A program made the position numbers and the translations under genes. A DNA stretch of 14,591 nucleotides. Source: JBBAGE01 sp041655055 (GTDB lineage: Bacteria; Pseudomonadota; Alphaproteobacteria; Rhodobacterales; Rhodobacteraceae). The stretch lies in NCBI GenBank assembly GCA_041655055.1, contig JBBAGE010000046.1, positions 1 through 14,591 on the forward strand, in the 5' to 3' direction. The notes under the pieces are model-generated. The model had not been told where the DNA came from, searched no databases, and worked only from the letters and a program-made list of their open reading frames with translations. Positions within the stretch are counted from its first letter, which is position 1. Each line of letters opens with the position of its first letter. Below are positions 1-7,457 of the stretch, in pieces.

Positions 1-658
1 CCTTGTGGGCAAAGGGTTTGAGTCGCCCGCCATGGGTATCCAGAAACGCCCTTGTGCGGGCGGCATCGTGTTTTGACAGATCGCGCAGCCACCAGGCGAT
101 GGCCTTCTGGATGAACCAGTCGCGATCATCCGCCATGGCGGCGGCCCAATCCAGCACCTGTTCGCGGATGGCAATGTCGCCGGGCTTGGGATGATTGAGC
201 CGCGCCCAATGTAGCGTCATCACCAGCGCCGCGCGCCGCGCCCACATATGCGGGCTGCTTACCCATGCGCCCAGCGCCGCCACCCGGGCAGGATCGGCCA
301 CCAGCCGTTTCATCCCCGCGATTGCCACCGTATCGGCAATCGCCCAGCTATCGAAATCGGGCACCCAGCCGCAAATCATATCCCAGGCCGCGCCGTCATC
401 GGGGCGGATGCGCGCCTGGGTCAGGATTTTGGCGGCGGCGATCCGGGCCTCAAAAATATCCGTCTGCCACAGCCCATCGGCCAGCGAAAAACGGGCGGCA
501 AGATCCAGTTCGCGCCGCCAGCCCTGTGCCAGATCATTGATCACCGGGGTGACCACACCCAGATAGCGGCGCGCCACCTTGTGATAGCGCGCGGATTGCG
601 CCGCGCGCGCCGGGTCGGCATGGGCCGCAAGCGCCGCAATCGCGGCTTCGGGGGTCAT
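1..658 (-). CDS. AlkD-like DNA alkylation repair protein (partial, runs off left edge)
   Basis: The minus strand stays open from an ATG at 658-656 to the window edge, giving 219 codons with no stop. The product resembles AlkD-type HEAT-repeat DNA glycosylases, which remove alkylated bases such as 3- and 7-methylpurines in the cytoplasm. It is Ala/Arg/Trp-rich and helical. Residues 105-109 read W-A-I-A-D, matching the W-x3-D spacing of the Trp/catalytic Asp pair of AlkD. Around residues 182-196, FIQKAIAWWLRDLSK matches the conserved C-terminal helix with its base-contacting Trp. The family is about 220-240 residues, so only a short tail should be missing. The start overlaps the glmS stop as ATGA (655-658), so translation is probably coupled to glmS. 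The family call rests on motif recognition; the substrate is inferred. Confidence 0.82.
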   Translation of the reverse strand, partial: MTPEAAIAALAAHADPARAAQSARYHKVARRYLGVVTPVINDLAQGWRRELDLAARFSLADGLWQTDIFEARIAAAKILTQARIRPDDGAAWDMICGWVPDFDSWAIADTVAIAGMKRLVADPARVAALGAWVSSPHMWARRAALVMTLHWARLNHPKPGDIAIREQVLDWAAAMADDRDWFIQKAIAWWLRDLSKHDAARTRAFLDTHGGRLKPFAHK

Positions 659-2475
659 TCGACCGTGACCGATTTGGCCAGATTGCGCGGCTGATCGACA
701 TCGGTGCCCTTGGCCACGGCGGTGTGATAGGCCAGAAGCTGGGCGGGGATCGCATAGACGATCGGGGCCACCAGATCGGACACGGCCGGCAGGCAGATCG
801 CGCCCCAGACCTCATCCCCTGCCGCCGCGCAGCCGGCCACATCGCTGATCAGCAGCACCTTGCCATCGCGGGCCATGACCTCTTGCATGTTCGATATGGT
901 CTTTTCAAACAGCCGGTCGCTGGGGGCCAGCACGATGACGGGCGTATGCTGATCGATCAGCGCGATCGGCCCGTGTTTCAATTCGCCGCTGGCATAGCCT
1001 TCGGCATGGATATAGCTGATTTCCTTGAGTTTCAGCGCCCCCTCAAGCGCCAGCGGATAGAGCGTGCCACGCCCCAAAAACAGCACATCGCGCGCCTCGG
1101 ACAGCTTTTGCGCGGCGTCGCGGATCGCCATATCCTGATCGAGCGCCAGTTGCAGCGCCGCGGGCAGGCCGCGCAGATCGGCGATATGGGTCGCAAGGCT
1201 GCGATCATCCAGCACGCCGCGATCATGCGCCGCTTTCAGCGCCAGCGTCACCAGCACCACCAGTTGCGCGGTAAAGGCCTTGGTCGAGGCGACGCCCACT
1301 TCGACGCCCGCATGGATTGCCAGCGCCAGCGCGGATTCGCGCGCGATCGAGCTTTCGGGCGCATTGATCACGGACACGATCTGCGCCGCCTTGCCGGCGG
1401 TATAGCGCAACGCCGCCAGCGTATCGGCGGTTTCGCCCGATTGGCTGACGAAAATCGCCAGCGTGCGCGGGCTGATCGGCGGTTCGCGATAGCGGAATTC
1501 CGATGCGATATCGACCTCGACGGGGATACCGGCCACACGTTCGAACCAGTATTTCGCGGTAAGGCAGGCGTAAAAGGCCGTGCCACAGGCGACCATGGTG
1601 ATCCGGTCATATTGGGTGAAATCAATGCCTTCGCCGGGCAGGGTGATGGTATCGCCCGTCAGGTAATGGGACAAGGCCTCGGCCACCACGGCGGGCTGTT
1701 CGGCGATTTCCTTGGCCATGAAATGTTTGTGGCCGGCCTTGTCGATCCGGGCCTGGGCAAGCGCGATATGGCGCGCCTTGCGCGTGACGGGCGTGCCATG
1801 GGCATCGCGGATTTCGGCCCCCGCGCGGGTGATGACGGCACGGTCGCCTTCTTCCAGATAGGTGATCATATCGGTAAGCGGCGCCAGCGCGATGGCGTCC
1901 GATCCCACGAACATTTCGCCCTTGCCATGGCCGATGGCCAGCGGCGATCCCCGGCGCGCGGCGATCAGCAGATCGTCATGCCCGTCAAACAGGAAACACA
2001 GCGCAAAGGCGCCCTCTAGCCGGTCGATCGTGGCCATGGCGGCCTCGACCGGGCCAAGCCCTGCGGCCAGATAGGATTGCGTCAAAAGTGCGACGGTTTC
2101 CGTATCGGTATCGGTGGTGTGATGCAGGCCCTTGGCGGCCAGTTCTTCGCGCAGCGCGCGAAAGTTTTCGATGATGCCGTTATGAACCACCGCCACAGGC
2201 CCGGCGCGATGGGGATGGGCGTTCACCTCGTTCGGGGCGCCATGCGTGGCCCAGCGGGTATGGCCGATGCCGGCCTTGCCTGTCAGCGGATCGTGAACCA
2301 GCAGGTCCGACAGGTTCACCAGCTTGCCCACCGCGCGGCGACGATCCAGCGTCGATGCCGCATCGATCGTCGCAATACCGGCGCTGTCATAGCCGCGATA
2401 TTCCAGCCGTTTCAGCGCCTCGACCAATATGGGGGCGGCTTCGTGATTGCCCAGCACACCAACAATACCACACAT
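655..2475 (-). CDS. glmS: Glutamine-fructose-6-phosphate aminotransferase (isomerizing), GlmS
   Basis: GlmS converts fructose-6-phosphate and glutamine to glucosamine-6-phosphate and glutamate, the entry step of UDP-GlcNAc synthesis in the cytoplasm. The start at 2475 gives 606 residues beginning MCGIVG, which places the Ntn-type nucleophile Cys directly after the initiator Met. A longer reading from 2538 would bury that Cys and is rejected. The N-terminal glutaminase half shows RGYDSAG, GHTRWATHG and HNGIIENF. Two SIS sugar-isomerase domains follow, with SQSGETADT and VASTKAFTAQ in the first and EGALKLKEISY and ELKHGPIAL in the second. The C-terminus DQPRNLAKSVTVE is the canonical GlmS tail, carrying the isomerase Lys. 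An AAAGG ribosome site lies in the end of glmU, whose stop is 4 bases upstream. Length is normal and no glmS ribozyme is visible. Confidence 0.98.
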   Translation of the reverse strand: MCGIVGVLGNHEAAPILVEALKRLEYRGYDSAGIATIDAASTLDRRRAVGKLVNLSDLLVHDPLTGKAGIGHTRWATHGAPNEVNAHPHRAGPVAVVHNGIIENFRALREELAAKGLHHTTDTDTETVALLTQSYLAAGLGPVEAAMATIDRLEGAFALCFLFDGHDDLLIAARRGSPLAIGHGKGEMFVGSDAIALAPLTDMITYLEEGDRAVITRAGAEIRDAHGTPVTRKARHIALAQARIDKAGHKHFMAKEIAEQPAVVAEALSHYLTGDTITLPGEGIDFTQYDRITMVACGTAFYACLTAKYWFERVAGIPVEVDIASEFRYREPPISPRTLAIFVSQSGETADTLAALRYTAGKAAQIVSVINAPESSIARESALALAIHAGVEVGVASTKAFTAQLVVLVTLALKAAHDRGVLDDRSLATHIADLRGLPAALQLALDQDMAIRDAAQKLSEARDVLFLGRGTLYPLALEGALKLKEISYIHAEGYASGELKHGPIALIDQHTPVIVLAPSDRLFEKTISNMQEVMARDGKVLLISDVAGCAAAGDEVWGAICLPAVSDLVAPIVYAIPAQLLAYHTAVAKGTDVDQPRNLAKSVTVE

Positions 2476-2479
2476 CTGG

Positions 2480-3829
2480 TTAACCTTTCTGTCTGGCAGC
2501 CTTGGCCGCACGAAGTTTATCAAAAAGCCGGGTCGCAAGGCCGGGTTTGTTCACCTGTTTCGCCCGCCCCAGCGCCAGCGCGCCTGCGGGCACATCTTGG
2601 GTGATCACCGAGCCGCTGGCGGTCATCGCGCCTGCGCCAAGGCTGACGGGGGCGACCAGCATCGTGGACGATCCGACAAAGGCATCGGCGCCAATGTCGG
2701 TGTGATGTTTGAACACGCCATCATAATTACAGGTAATCGTGCCCGCGCCGATATTGGCGCGATTGCCGATCCGCGCATCACCGATATAGCTAAGGTGGTT
2801 GACCTTGGCCCCTTCGCCGATATCCGCCGCCTTGATTTCCACGAAATTGCCGATATGGGCGTCATTGCCGATTTCCGCGCCGGGGCGCAGCCGGGCAAAG
2901 GGGCCGATGGTCGCGCCCGCACCGATATGGCAGCCTTCCAGATGCGAAAAGGCGCGGATCTGCGCGCCGCTTTCCACCGTCACGCCGGGGCCGAACACCA
3001 CATGCGGGCCGATTTCGCTATCGCGGCCGATGAATGTGTCATGGGCGAAATAGACCGTATCGGGCGCTTGCAGCGTGACGCCATTTTCCAGCGCCTCGGC
3101 CCGCGCGCGGGTTTGAAAGGCGGCCTCGGCGGTGGCAAGTTCGGCGCGGGTGTTGATGCCCATGGTTTCGGATTCGTCACAAACAACATAGCCCGCGCCA
3201 AGCCCGCGCGTGCAGGCCAGCGCCACGATATCGGTCAGGTAATATTCACCGGCGGCATTGTCATTGCCCACGGCCTCGATCAGATCAAAAAGCGTCGCGG
3301 CATCGGCGGCAATCACGCCCGAATTGCACAGCCTGATCGCGCGCTCGGCTTCGCTCGCATCGCGATATTCCACGATCCGTTCCAGCGCATCGCCCCGCAC
3401 CACAAGCCGGCCATAGCGGCCGGGATCTGCGGCCTCAAACCCCAGCACGACGACGGCGGCCCGCTTGCGGGCATCGGCCATGGCCTGCAGCGTTTGCGGG
3501 CGGATAAAGGGGGTGTCGCCGTATAGCACGAAGATATCGCCCGCAACCCCCGCCAGCGCATCGCGCGCCTGTGCGGCGGCATGGGCGGTGCCAAGCTGTT
3601 CTTCTTGCACCACCACGTCGATATCGGGGGCAAATTCCTGCGCACTGGCGCGCACCGCATCCGCGCCAAAGCCCGCCACCAGCACGATACGTTCGGGATC
3701 AAGCGCGCGCCCGGCCGTCAGCGCATGGGCAAAAAGCGGGGCGCCCGCGATCTTGTGCAGCACCTTGGGCCGTTCGGAATTCATCCGCGTGCCTTGTCCG
3801 GCGGCAAGTATGATGAGGGCTGTGGCCAT
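2480..3829 (-). CDS. glmU: Bifunctional UDP-GlcNAc pyrophosphorylase / glucosamine-1-phosphate N-acetyltransferase, GlmU
   Basis: GlmU acetylates glucosamine-1-phosphate and then couples it to UTP to give UDP-GlcNAc. The product is 449 residues, close to the usual ~450. Residues 1-230 are the nucleotidyltransferase domain: LAAGQGTRM at the N-terminus, Lys22 in RPKVLHK, Asp105 in YGDTPF and Asn226 in GINTRAE, the last two being metal-binding positions. From about residue 255 onward there are imperfect hexapeptide repeats of a left-handed beta-helix. KVNHLSYIGD holds the expected catalytic His355, followed by NYDG and FVGSS of the acetyltransferase site. It is the first gene of the minus-strand operon and sits 4 bases before glmS, so it should be co-transcribed with it. 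The ribosome site is weak (AAGAG about 8 bases upstream). No truncation or missing key residue is seen. Confidence 0.98.
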   Translation of the reverse strand: MATALIILAAGQGTRMNSERPKVLHKIAGAPLFAHALTAGRALDPERIVLVAGFGADAVRASAQEFAPDIDVVVQEEQLGTAHAAAQARDALAGVAGDIFVLYGDTPFIRPQTLQAMADARKRAAVVVLGFEAADPGRYGRLVVRGDALERIVEYRDASEAERAIRLCNSGVIAADAATLFDLIEAVGNDNAAGEYYLTDIVALACTRGLGAGYVVCDESETMGINTRAELATAEAAFQTRARAEALENGVTLQAPDTVYFAHDTFIGRDSEIGPHVVFGPGVTVESGAQIRAFSHLEGCHIGAGATIGPFARLRPGAEIGNDAHIGNFVEIKAADIGEGAKVNHLSYIGDARIGNRANIGAGTITCNYDGVFKHHTDIGADAFVGSSTMLVAPVSLGAGAMTASGSVITQDVPAGALALGRAKQVNKPGLATRLFDKLRAAKAARQKG

Positions 3830-3955
3830 GATCTGCTCTTTTCATTATGCTCAGGCCGTTTTAGCGATGCGCCGGCAACCCGCAAGGGCCGAGGGGATCA
3901 AAGTTGTTTACAGCAGGTTTCAGCGCGGTTTCGCGCCGAGCCGGAAGGGAATGAA
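3830..3955. promoter_or_regulatory. Divergent intergenic region between glmU and the HAD phosphatase gene
   Basis: This 126-base gap separates two divergent genes and must hold promoters for both. On the minus strand a possible sigma-70-type pair toward glmU is TTGCGG (3885-3880) and TAAAAC (3863-3858), 16 bases apart. A CATAAT (3849-3844) nearer the gene is an alternative -10 without a good -35. On the plus strand I see no convincing -10. The clear plus-strand element is a strong ribosome site, GGAAGGGA (3943-3950), just before the phosphatase ATG. The promoter boxes are by-eye matches only. Confidence 0.35.
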
Positions 3956-4621
3956 ATGCGCACGATCATCTTTGATCTCGACGGCACCTTGGCCGATACC
4001 AGCGCCGATCTGATCGCATCGGCCAATGCCTGTTTCCGGGCCATGGGGCATGGCGATGTGCTTGACCCGCAAAAGGATGCGGCCACGGCGTTTCGCGGCG
4101 GTATGGCGATGCTGCGGCTGGGGTTTCAACGCATCGATCCCGCGCATGATCCCGATGCGGTGGCAGCGCAGATGCCTTTGTTGCTGGAATCCTATGCGGG
4201 GGCGATTGATCGGCATACCCGGCTTTATCCCGGGGCGCAGATCGCGGTGGAAACGGCGCGCGCGCAGGGTTACCGGCTGGGGGTATGCACCAACAAGCCT
4301 GCCGGGCTGGCCGAGGTGCTGCTGACCCGGCTGGGAATACGCGGGCTGTTTGACGCGGTGGTGGGGGCCGATACGCTGCCGGTGCGCAAACCCGATGCCG
4401 CGCCCTATCTGGCGGCGGTGGAACGCGCGGGGGGCAGGCTGGCGGCATCCTATCTGGTGGGCGATACGGAAACCGACCGCGCCACGGCGCGCGCGGCGGG
4501 GGTGGCTTGCGCGCTGGTGACCTTTGGCCCCGATGGGCGCGGGGTGGAAAAGCTGATGCCCGAGGCGCTTTTGGATCATTACGACGATCTGGGCATGATC
4601 ACCACGCGGCTGATCGGATAG
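3956..4621 (+). CDS. gph: HAD-family phosphatase, phosphoglycolate phosphatase type
   Basis: This 221-residue cytoplasmic hydrolase most likely removes phosphate from 2-phosphoglycolate or a related small phosphoester, using an aspartyl-phosphate intermediate and Mg2+. All four HAD motifs are visible: Asp7 and Asp9 in IIFDLDGTLADT, Thr112 in GVCTNKP, Lys145 in VRKPD, and Asp170/Asp174 in LVGDTETD. Residues about 15-85 form a helical type-1 cap. The length fits the Gph/PGP group. The ATG at 3956 is chosen because MRTIIFDLDG puts the nucleophile at position 7 and GGAAGGGA lies 5 bases upstream; an ATG at 3951 is out of frame. It is divergent from glmU and only 3 bases ahead of the aminotransferase gene. 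Substrate assignment in this family is often uncertain, so the enzyme class is firm but the exact substrate is inferred. Confidence 0.88.
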   Translation: MRTIIFDLDGTLADTSADLIASANACFRAMGHGDVLDPQKDAATAFRGGMAMLRLGFQRIDPAHDPDAVAAQMPLLLESYAGAIDRHTRLYPGAQIAVETARAQGYRLGVCTNKPAGLAEVLLTRLGIRGLFDAVVGADTLPVRKPDAAPYLAAVERAGGRLAASYLVGDTETDRATARAAGVACALVTFGPDGRGVEKLMPEALLDHYDDLGMITTRLIG

Positions 4622-4624
4622 ACC

Positions 4625-5827
4625 ATGGCATCGGACGAAATTTTCACCGGCAGTTTCACCCAGCAAGCACCGCTGCCTGATGCGGCCATTGCCGCGGCCA
4701 GCGCGGTTTTGGCCCATGGGCGGCTGCACCGCTATAATACTGTGCCGGGGGAAATCAGCGAAGCCGCGGCGCTGGAACAGGAATTCGCCGCGCTGATGGG
4801 GGCGCGCTATTGCCTTGCGGTGGCATCGGGCGGGTATGCTATCGGGCTGGCGCTGCGCGCGCTTGGGATGGGCGCGGGCGACAGGGTGCTGAGCAATGCC
4901 TTTACCCTGGCCCCCGTGCCCGGCGCGATTGCAGGCGTGGGGGCCGAGCCGGTTCTGGTCGATGTCACACCGCAACTGACGATCGATCTGGATGATCTGG
5001 CCGCCAAGGCCCGCACAAGCGGCGCGCGGGTGCTGCTGCTAAGCCATATGCGCGGCCATATCTGCGATATGGATGCGTTGATGGCGCTGTGCGACGATGC
5101 GGGCATCGTGGTGATCGAGGATTGCGCCCATACGATGGGGGCCAGTTGGGCCGGGGTGCCATCGGGGCGGCATGGGCGGATCGCCTGTTATTCGACCCAG
5201 ACCTATAAACATATCAATTCCGGCGAAGGCGGGCTGCTGATTACCGACGATGCCGACGCGATGGCGCGCGCGATCATGCTGTCGGGCAGCTATATGCTTT
5301 ACGATCGCCATCTGGCCGCCCCCCCGCCCGAGGCATTTGCCCAATTGCGCTATGAGACGCCGAACCTGTCGGGGCGGATGGATAATCTGCGCGCGGCGAT
5401 CTTGCGCCCGCAACTGGCGGATCTGGCGCAAAACTGCGCCGAATGGACGGCGCGCTACCGGGTGGTGGAACAGGGGCTGCGCGATGTGGCGGGGGTGCAC
5501 CTGATCGAACGCCCGCAGGCCGAGGGATTTGTCGGATCATCCTTTCAGTTTTTGCTGCCCGCATGGTCCGACGCCGCAATCGCGGCGCTGGTCGATGGCT
5601 GTGCGCGCCGGGGGGTCGAGCTGAAATGGTTCGGCGCGCCCGAGCCTCAGGGCTTTACCGCGCGTTACGATAGCTGGCGCTATGCCGCACCGCCCGCCAT
5701 GCCGCGCAGTGATGCGATCTTGCGGGTCTTGCTGGATATGCGCCTGCCTTTGTCGTTTTCGCTGGACGATTGCGCCCGGATCGCGCGCATCATCCGCGCC
5801 GAGGTAAGTGCCCGCGCCGCGCAATAA
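4625..5827 (+). CDS. DegT/DnrJ/EryC1/StrS-type PLP-dependent aminotransferase
   Basis: This is a fold-type I PLP enzyme of 400 residues, related to sugar-nucleotide aminotransferases. Asp166 in VVIEDCAHTMGAS fits the residue pairing with the PLP pyridine nitrogen, and Lys195 in TYKHINSGEGGLL fits the Schiff-base lysine, followed by the family's GEGG turn. The early VASGGYAIGLALRALG segment corresponds to the phosphate-binding loop, which in typical members reads SGT or NGT; here it is SGGY. The start is 3 bases after the phosphatase stop, so the two are probably co-transcribed. The substrate cannot be read from sequence. No dedicated glycan cluster surrounds it apart from the divergent glmU-glmS pair, so a sugar substrate is only an inference. 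A related aminotransferase with a non-sugar substrate remains possible. Confidence 0.85.
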   Translation: MASDEIFTGSFTQQAPLPDAAIAAASAVLAHGRLHRYNTVPGEISEAAALEQEFAALMGARYCLAVASGGYAIGLALRALGMGAGDRVLSNAFTLAPVPGAIAGVGAEPVLVDVTPQLTIDLDDLAAKARTSGARVLLLSHMRGHICDMDALMALCDDAGIVVIEDCAHTMGASWAGVPSGRHGRIACYSTQTYKHINSGEGGLLITDDADAMARAIMLSGSYMLYDRHLAAPPPEAFAQLRYETPNLSGRMDNLRAAILRPQLADLAQNCAEWTARYRVVEQGLRDVAGVHLIERPQAEGFVGSSFQFLLPAWSDAAIAALVDGCARRGVELKWFGAPEPQGFTARYDSWRYAAPPAMPRSDAILRVLLDMRLPLSFSLDDCARIARIIRAEVSARAAQ

Positions 5828-5958
5828 TCTTGCGCAGGCGGGCGGAAAACGGACCCGATGTCGCAGCGGAATCGTGCGGGCTTGGTTGACCCAGCAAAAG
5901 GGCTTCGCTAAACCACGTCAAGGGCGCGCACCGGCCAATGTGCGCAGAGGAGGTAAAT
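5828..5958 (+). promoter_or_regulatory. Candidate promoter and leader of the nuo operon
   Basis: This 131-base gap precedes the first complex I gene. A good -35-like hexamer, TTGACC (5886-5891), is followed after 17 bases by TAAACC (5909-5914), a poor -10 embedded in GCTAAACC. A strong ribosome site, AGAGGAGG (5946-5953), sits 5 bases before the GTG start of nuoA. I see no FNR-type TTGAT-N4-ATCAA site and no clear terminator for the upstream aminotransferase gene, so read-through from it is possible. Confidence 0.4.
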
Positions 5959-6324
5959 GTGGAAGATCTGCTGCGCGAATATCTGCCCATTGTCATTTTC
6001 CTTGGGCTTGCGATCGGGATCGGGCTGATTCTGCTGTTTTCCGCGATGGTCGTGGCGGTCCGCCATCCCGATGCGGAAAAAGTGTCTGCCTATGAATGCG
6101 GCTTCAACGCCTTTGACGATGCCCGGATGAAATTCGATGTGCGCTTTTATCTGGTGGCGATCCTGTTCATCATCTTTGATCTTGAGGTGGCCTTTCTGTT
6201 CCCATGGGCGGTGGCGTTCAAGGATATGGGGATGGTCGGTTTCTGGTCGATGATCGTGTTTCTGGGCGTGCTGACCGTAGGCTTTGCCTATGAATGGAAG
6301 AAAGGCGCGCTGGAATGGCAATAA
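5959..6324 (+). CDS. nuoA: NADH-quinone oxidoreductase subunit A (NuoA)
   Basis: NuoA is a membrane subunit at the junction between the peripheral and membrane arms of complex I. I choose the GTG at 5959, giving 121 residues that begin MEDLLREYLPI. The ribosome site AGAGGAGG (5946-5953) lies 5 bases upstream of it, whereas an in-frame ATG at 5938 would put that ribosome site inside the gene. Three membrane helices are visible at about residues 9-32, 63-86 and 94-113. The hallmark loop has YECGF (Cys47) and MKFDVRFY, followed by FDLEVAFLFPW. Length is typical for Rhodobacterales. The end overlaps nuoB by 10 bases. An overlapping ATG at 5957 is out of frame. Confidence 0.95.
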   Translation: MEDLLREYLPIVIFLGLAIGIGLILLFSAMVVAVRHPDAEKVSAYECGFNAFDDARMKFDVRFYLVAILFIIFDLEVAFLFPWAVAFKDMGMVGFWSMIVFLGVLTVGFAYEWKKGALEWQ

Positions 6325-6848
6325 GCACGGCAACTAATACCGCCGGCCCCGACCGCGAAGTCGCAACATCCGCACTGAACCGCGAGTTGCAGGACAAGGG
6401 ATTTCTGATCACCTCGACCGAGGATATCATCAACTGGGCGCGCACGGGATCGCTGCACTGGATGACATTCGGTCTGGCCTGTTGCGCGATTGAAATGATG
6501 CAGGTTTCGATGCCGCGCTATGATCTGGAACGCTTCGGCACCGCACCGCGCGCCAGCCCGCGTCAATCGGATCTGATGATCGTGGCGGGCACGCTGACCA
6601 ATAAAATGGCCCCCGCGCTGCGCAAGGTCTATGACCAGATGCCCGAGCCGCGCTATGTGATTTCGATGGGTTCGTGCGCCAATGGCGGCGGCTATTATCA
6701 TTACAGCTATTCGGTGGTGCGCGGCTGTGACCGGATCGTGCCGGTCGATATCTATGTGCCCGGCTGCCCGCCCACGGCCGAGGCGCTGCTTTACGGGATC
6801 ATGCAACTTCAACGCAAGATGCGCCGCACCGGCACCATCGCGAGGTAA
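6315..6848 (+). CDS. nuoB: NADH-quinone oxidoreductase subunit B (NuoB), N2 cluster carrier
   Basis: NuoB binds the terminal 4Fe-4S cluster N2, which passes electrons to quinone at the interface with NuoD. With the ATG at 6315 it has 177 residues. The ligands are all present: the tandem Cys56-Cys57 in GLACCAIEMM, Cys121 in GSCANGGG, and Cys151 in PGCPPTAEA. A longer start at 6294 would add seven residues (MEERRAG) inside the nuoA coding region; the family usually has only a short variable N-terminus, so 6315 is preferred, though not proven. It overlaps the nuoA stop and ends 3 bases before nuoC, which indicates co-translation within the operon. Confidence 0.95.
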   Translation: MAISTATNTAGPDREVATSALNRELQDKGFLITSTEDIINWARTGSLHWMTFGLACCAIEMMQVSMPRYDLERFGTAPRASPRQSDLMIVAGTLTNKMAPALRKVYDQMPEPRYVISMGSCANGGGYYHYSYSVVRGCDRIVPVDIYVPGCPPTAEALLYGIMQLQRKMRRTGTIAR

Positions 6849-6851
6849 TCC

Positions 6852-7457
6852 ATGTCTGACGCGCTAACGCATCTGGGCGAACATATCGCCAGCCGCTGCC
6901 CCGAAGCGGTGACCGGCCAAGAGATCGCTTTTGGCGAATTGACCCTGCAGGTCTCGCCGGCGCAGATCGTGGCGCTGGTGGAATTCCTGCGCGATGATGA
7001 TGCCTGCCGTTTTAGTTCGCTGGTGGATATCACCGCGATTGATTACCCGTCGCGCGGCAAGCGGTTTGAAATGGTTTACCATTTCCTGTCGATGTATCGC
7101 AATCACCGCATCCGGCTGCGCATGGCCGTGGCCGAGGATGAGATGGTGGCCTCGATCACCGGTTTGCATCCTTCGGCCAACTGGTTTGAACGCGAAGTGT
7201 TCGACATGTTCGGCATTCTGTTTTCGGGCCATCCCGATCTGCGCCGCCTGCTGACGGATTACGGCTTTTCGGGCTATCCGCTGCGCAAGGATTTTCCGAC
7301 CACCGGCTATACCGAAGTGCGCTATGACGAAAAGCAAAAGCGCGTCATTTACGAACCGGTCAAACTGGTGCAGGAATACCGCCAGTTTGATTTCCTCAGC
7401 CCATGGGAAGGCGCTGATTACGCCCTGCCGGGCGACGAGAAAGAAACGAGCACCTAA
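6852..7457 (+). CDS. nuoC: NADH-quinone oxidoreductase subunit C (NuoC, 30-kDa type)
   Basis: NuoC is a peripheral-arm subunit that packs against NuoD near the quinone site; it carries no cofactor. The 201-residue product shows the family signature in its second half: WFEREVFDMFGILFSGHPD, then RRLLTDYGFSGYPLRKDFP and GYTEVRYDE. Length is normal for the stand-alone form, so it is not fused to NuoD as in E. coli. The ATG at 6852 has GAGG (6842-6845) at good spacing and lies 3 bases after the nuoB stop. The stop codon TAA (7455-7457) is followed directly, with no spacer, by the GTG of the sulfotransferase gene, which interrupts the usual nuoC-nuoD adjacency. Confidence 0.96.
   Translation: MSDALTHLGEHIASRCPEAVTGQEIAFGELTLQVSPAQIVALVEFLRDDDACRFSSLVDITAIDYPSRGKRFEMVYHFLSMYRNHRIRLRMAVAEDEMVASITGLHPSANWFEREVFDMFGILFSGHPDLRRLLTDYGFSGYPLRKDFPTTGYTEVRYDEKQKRVIYEPVKLVQEYRQFDFLSPWEGADYALPGDEKETST

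Noticed and set aside
724..2019. A 431-codon plus-strand frame opposite glmS
   Set aside because: It mirrors the glmS codons, has low-information composition, no recognisable motif and no supported start.
2476..2538. A 21-residue N-terminal extension of glmS
   Set aside because: It would displace the catalytic Cys from position 2 and overlaps the glmU end.
5828..5958. An intrinsic terminator after the aminotransferase gene
   Set aside because: I found no GC-rich stem followed by a T run in this gap.
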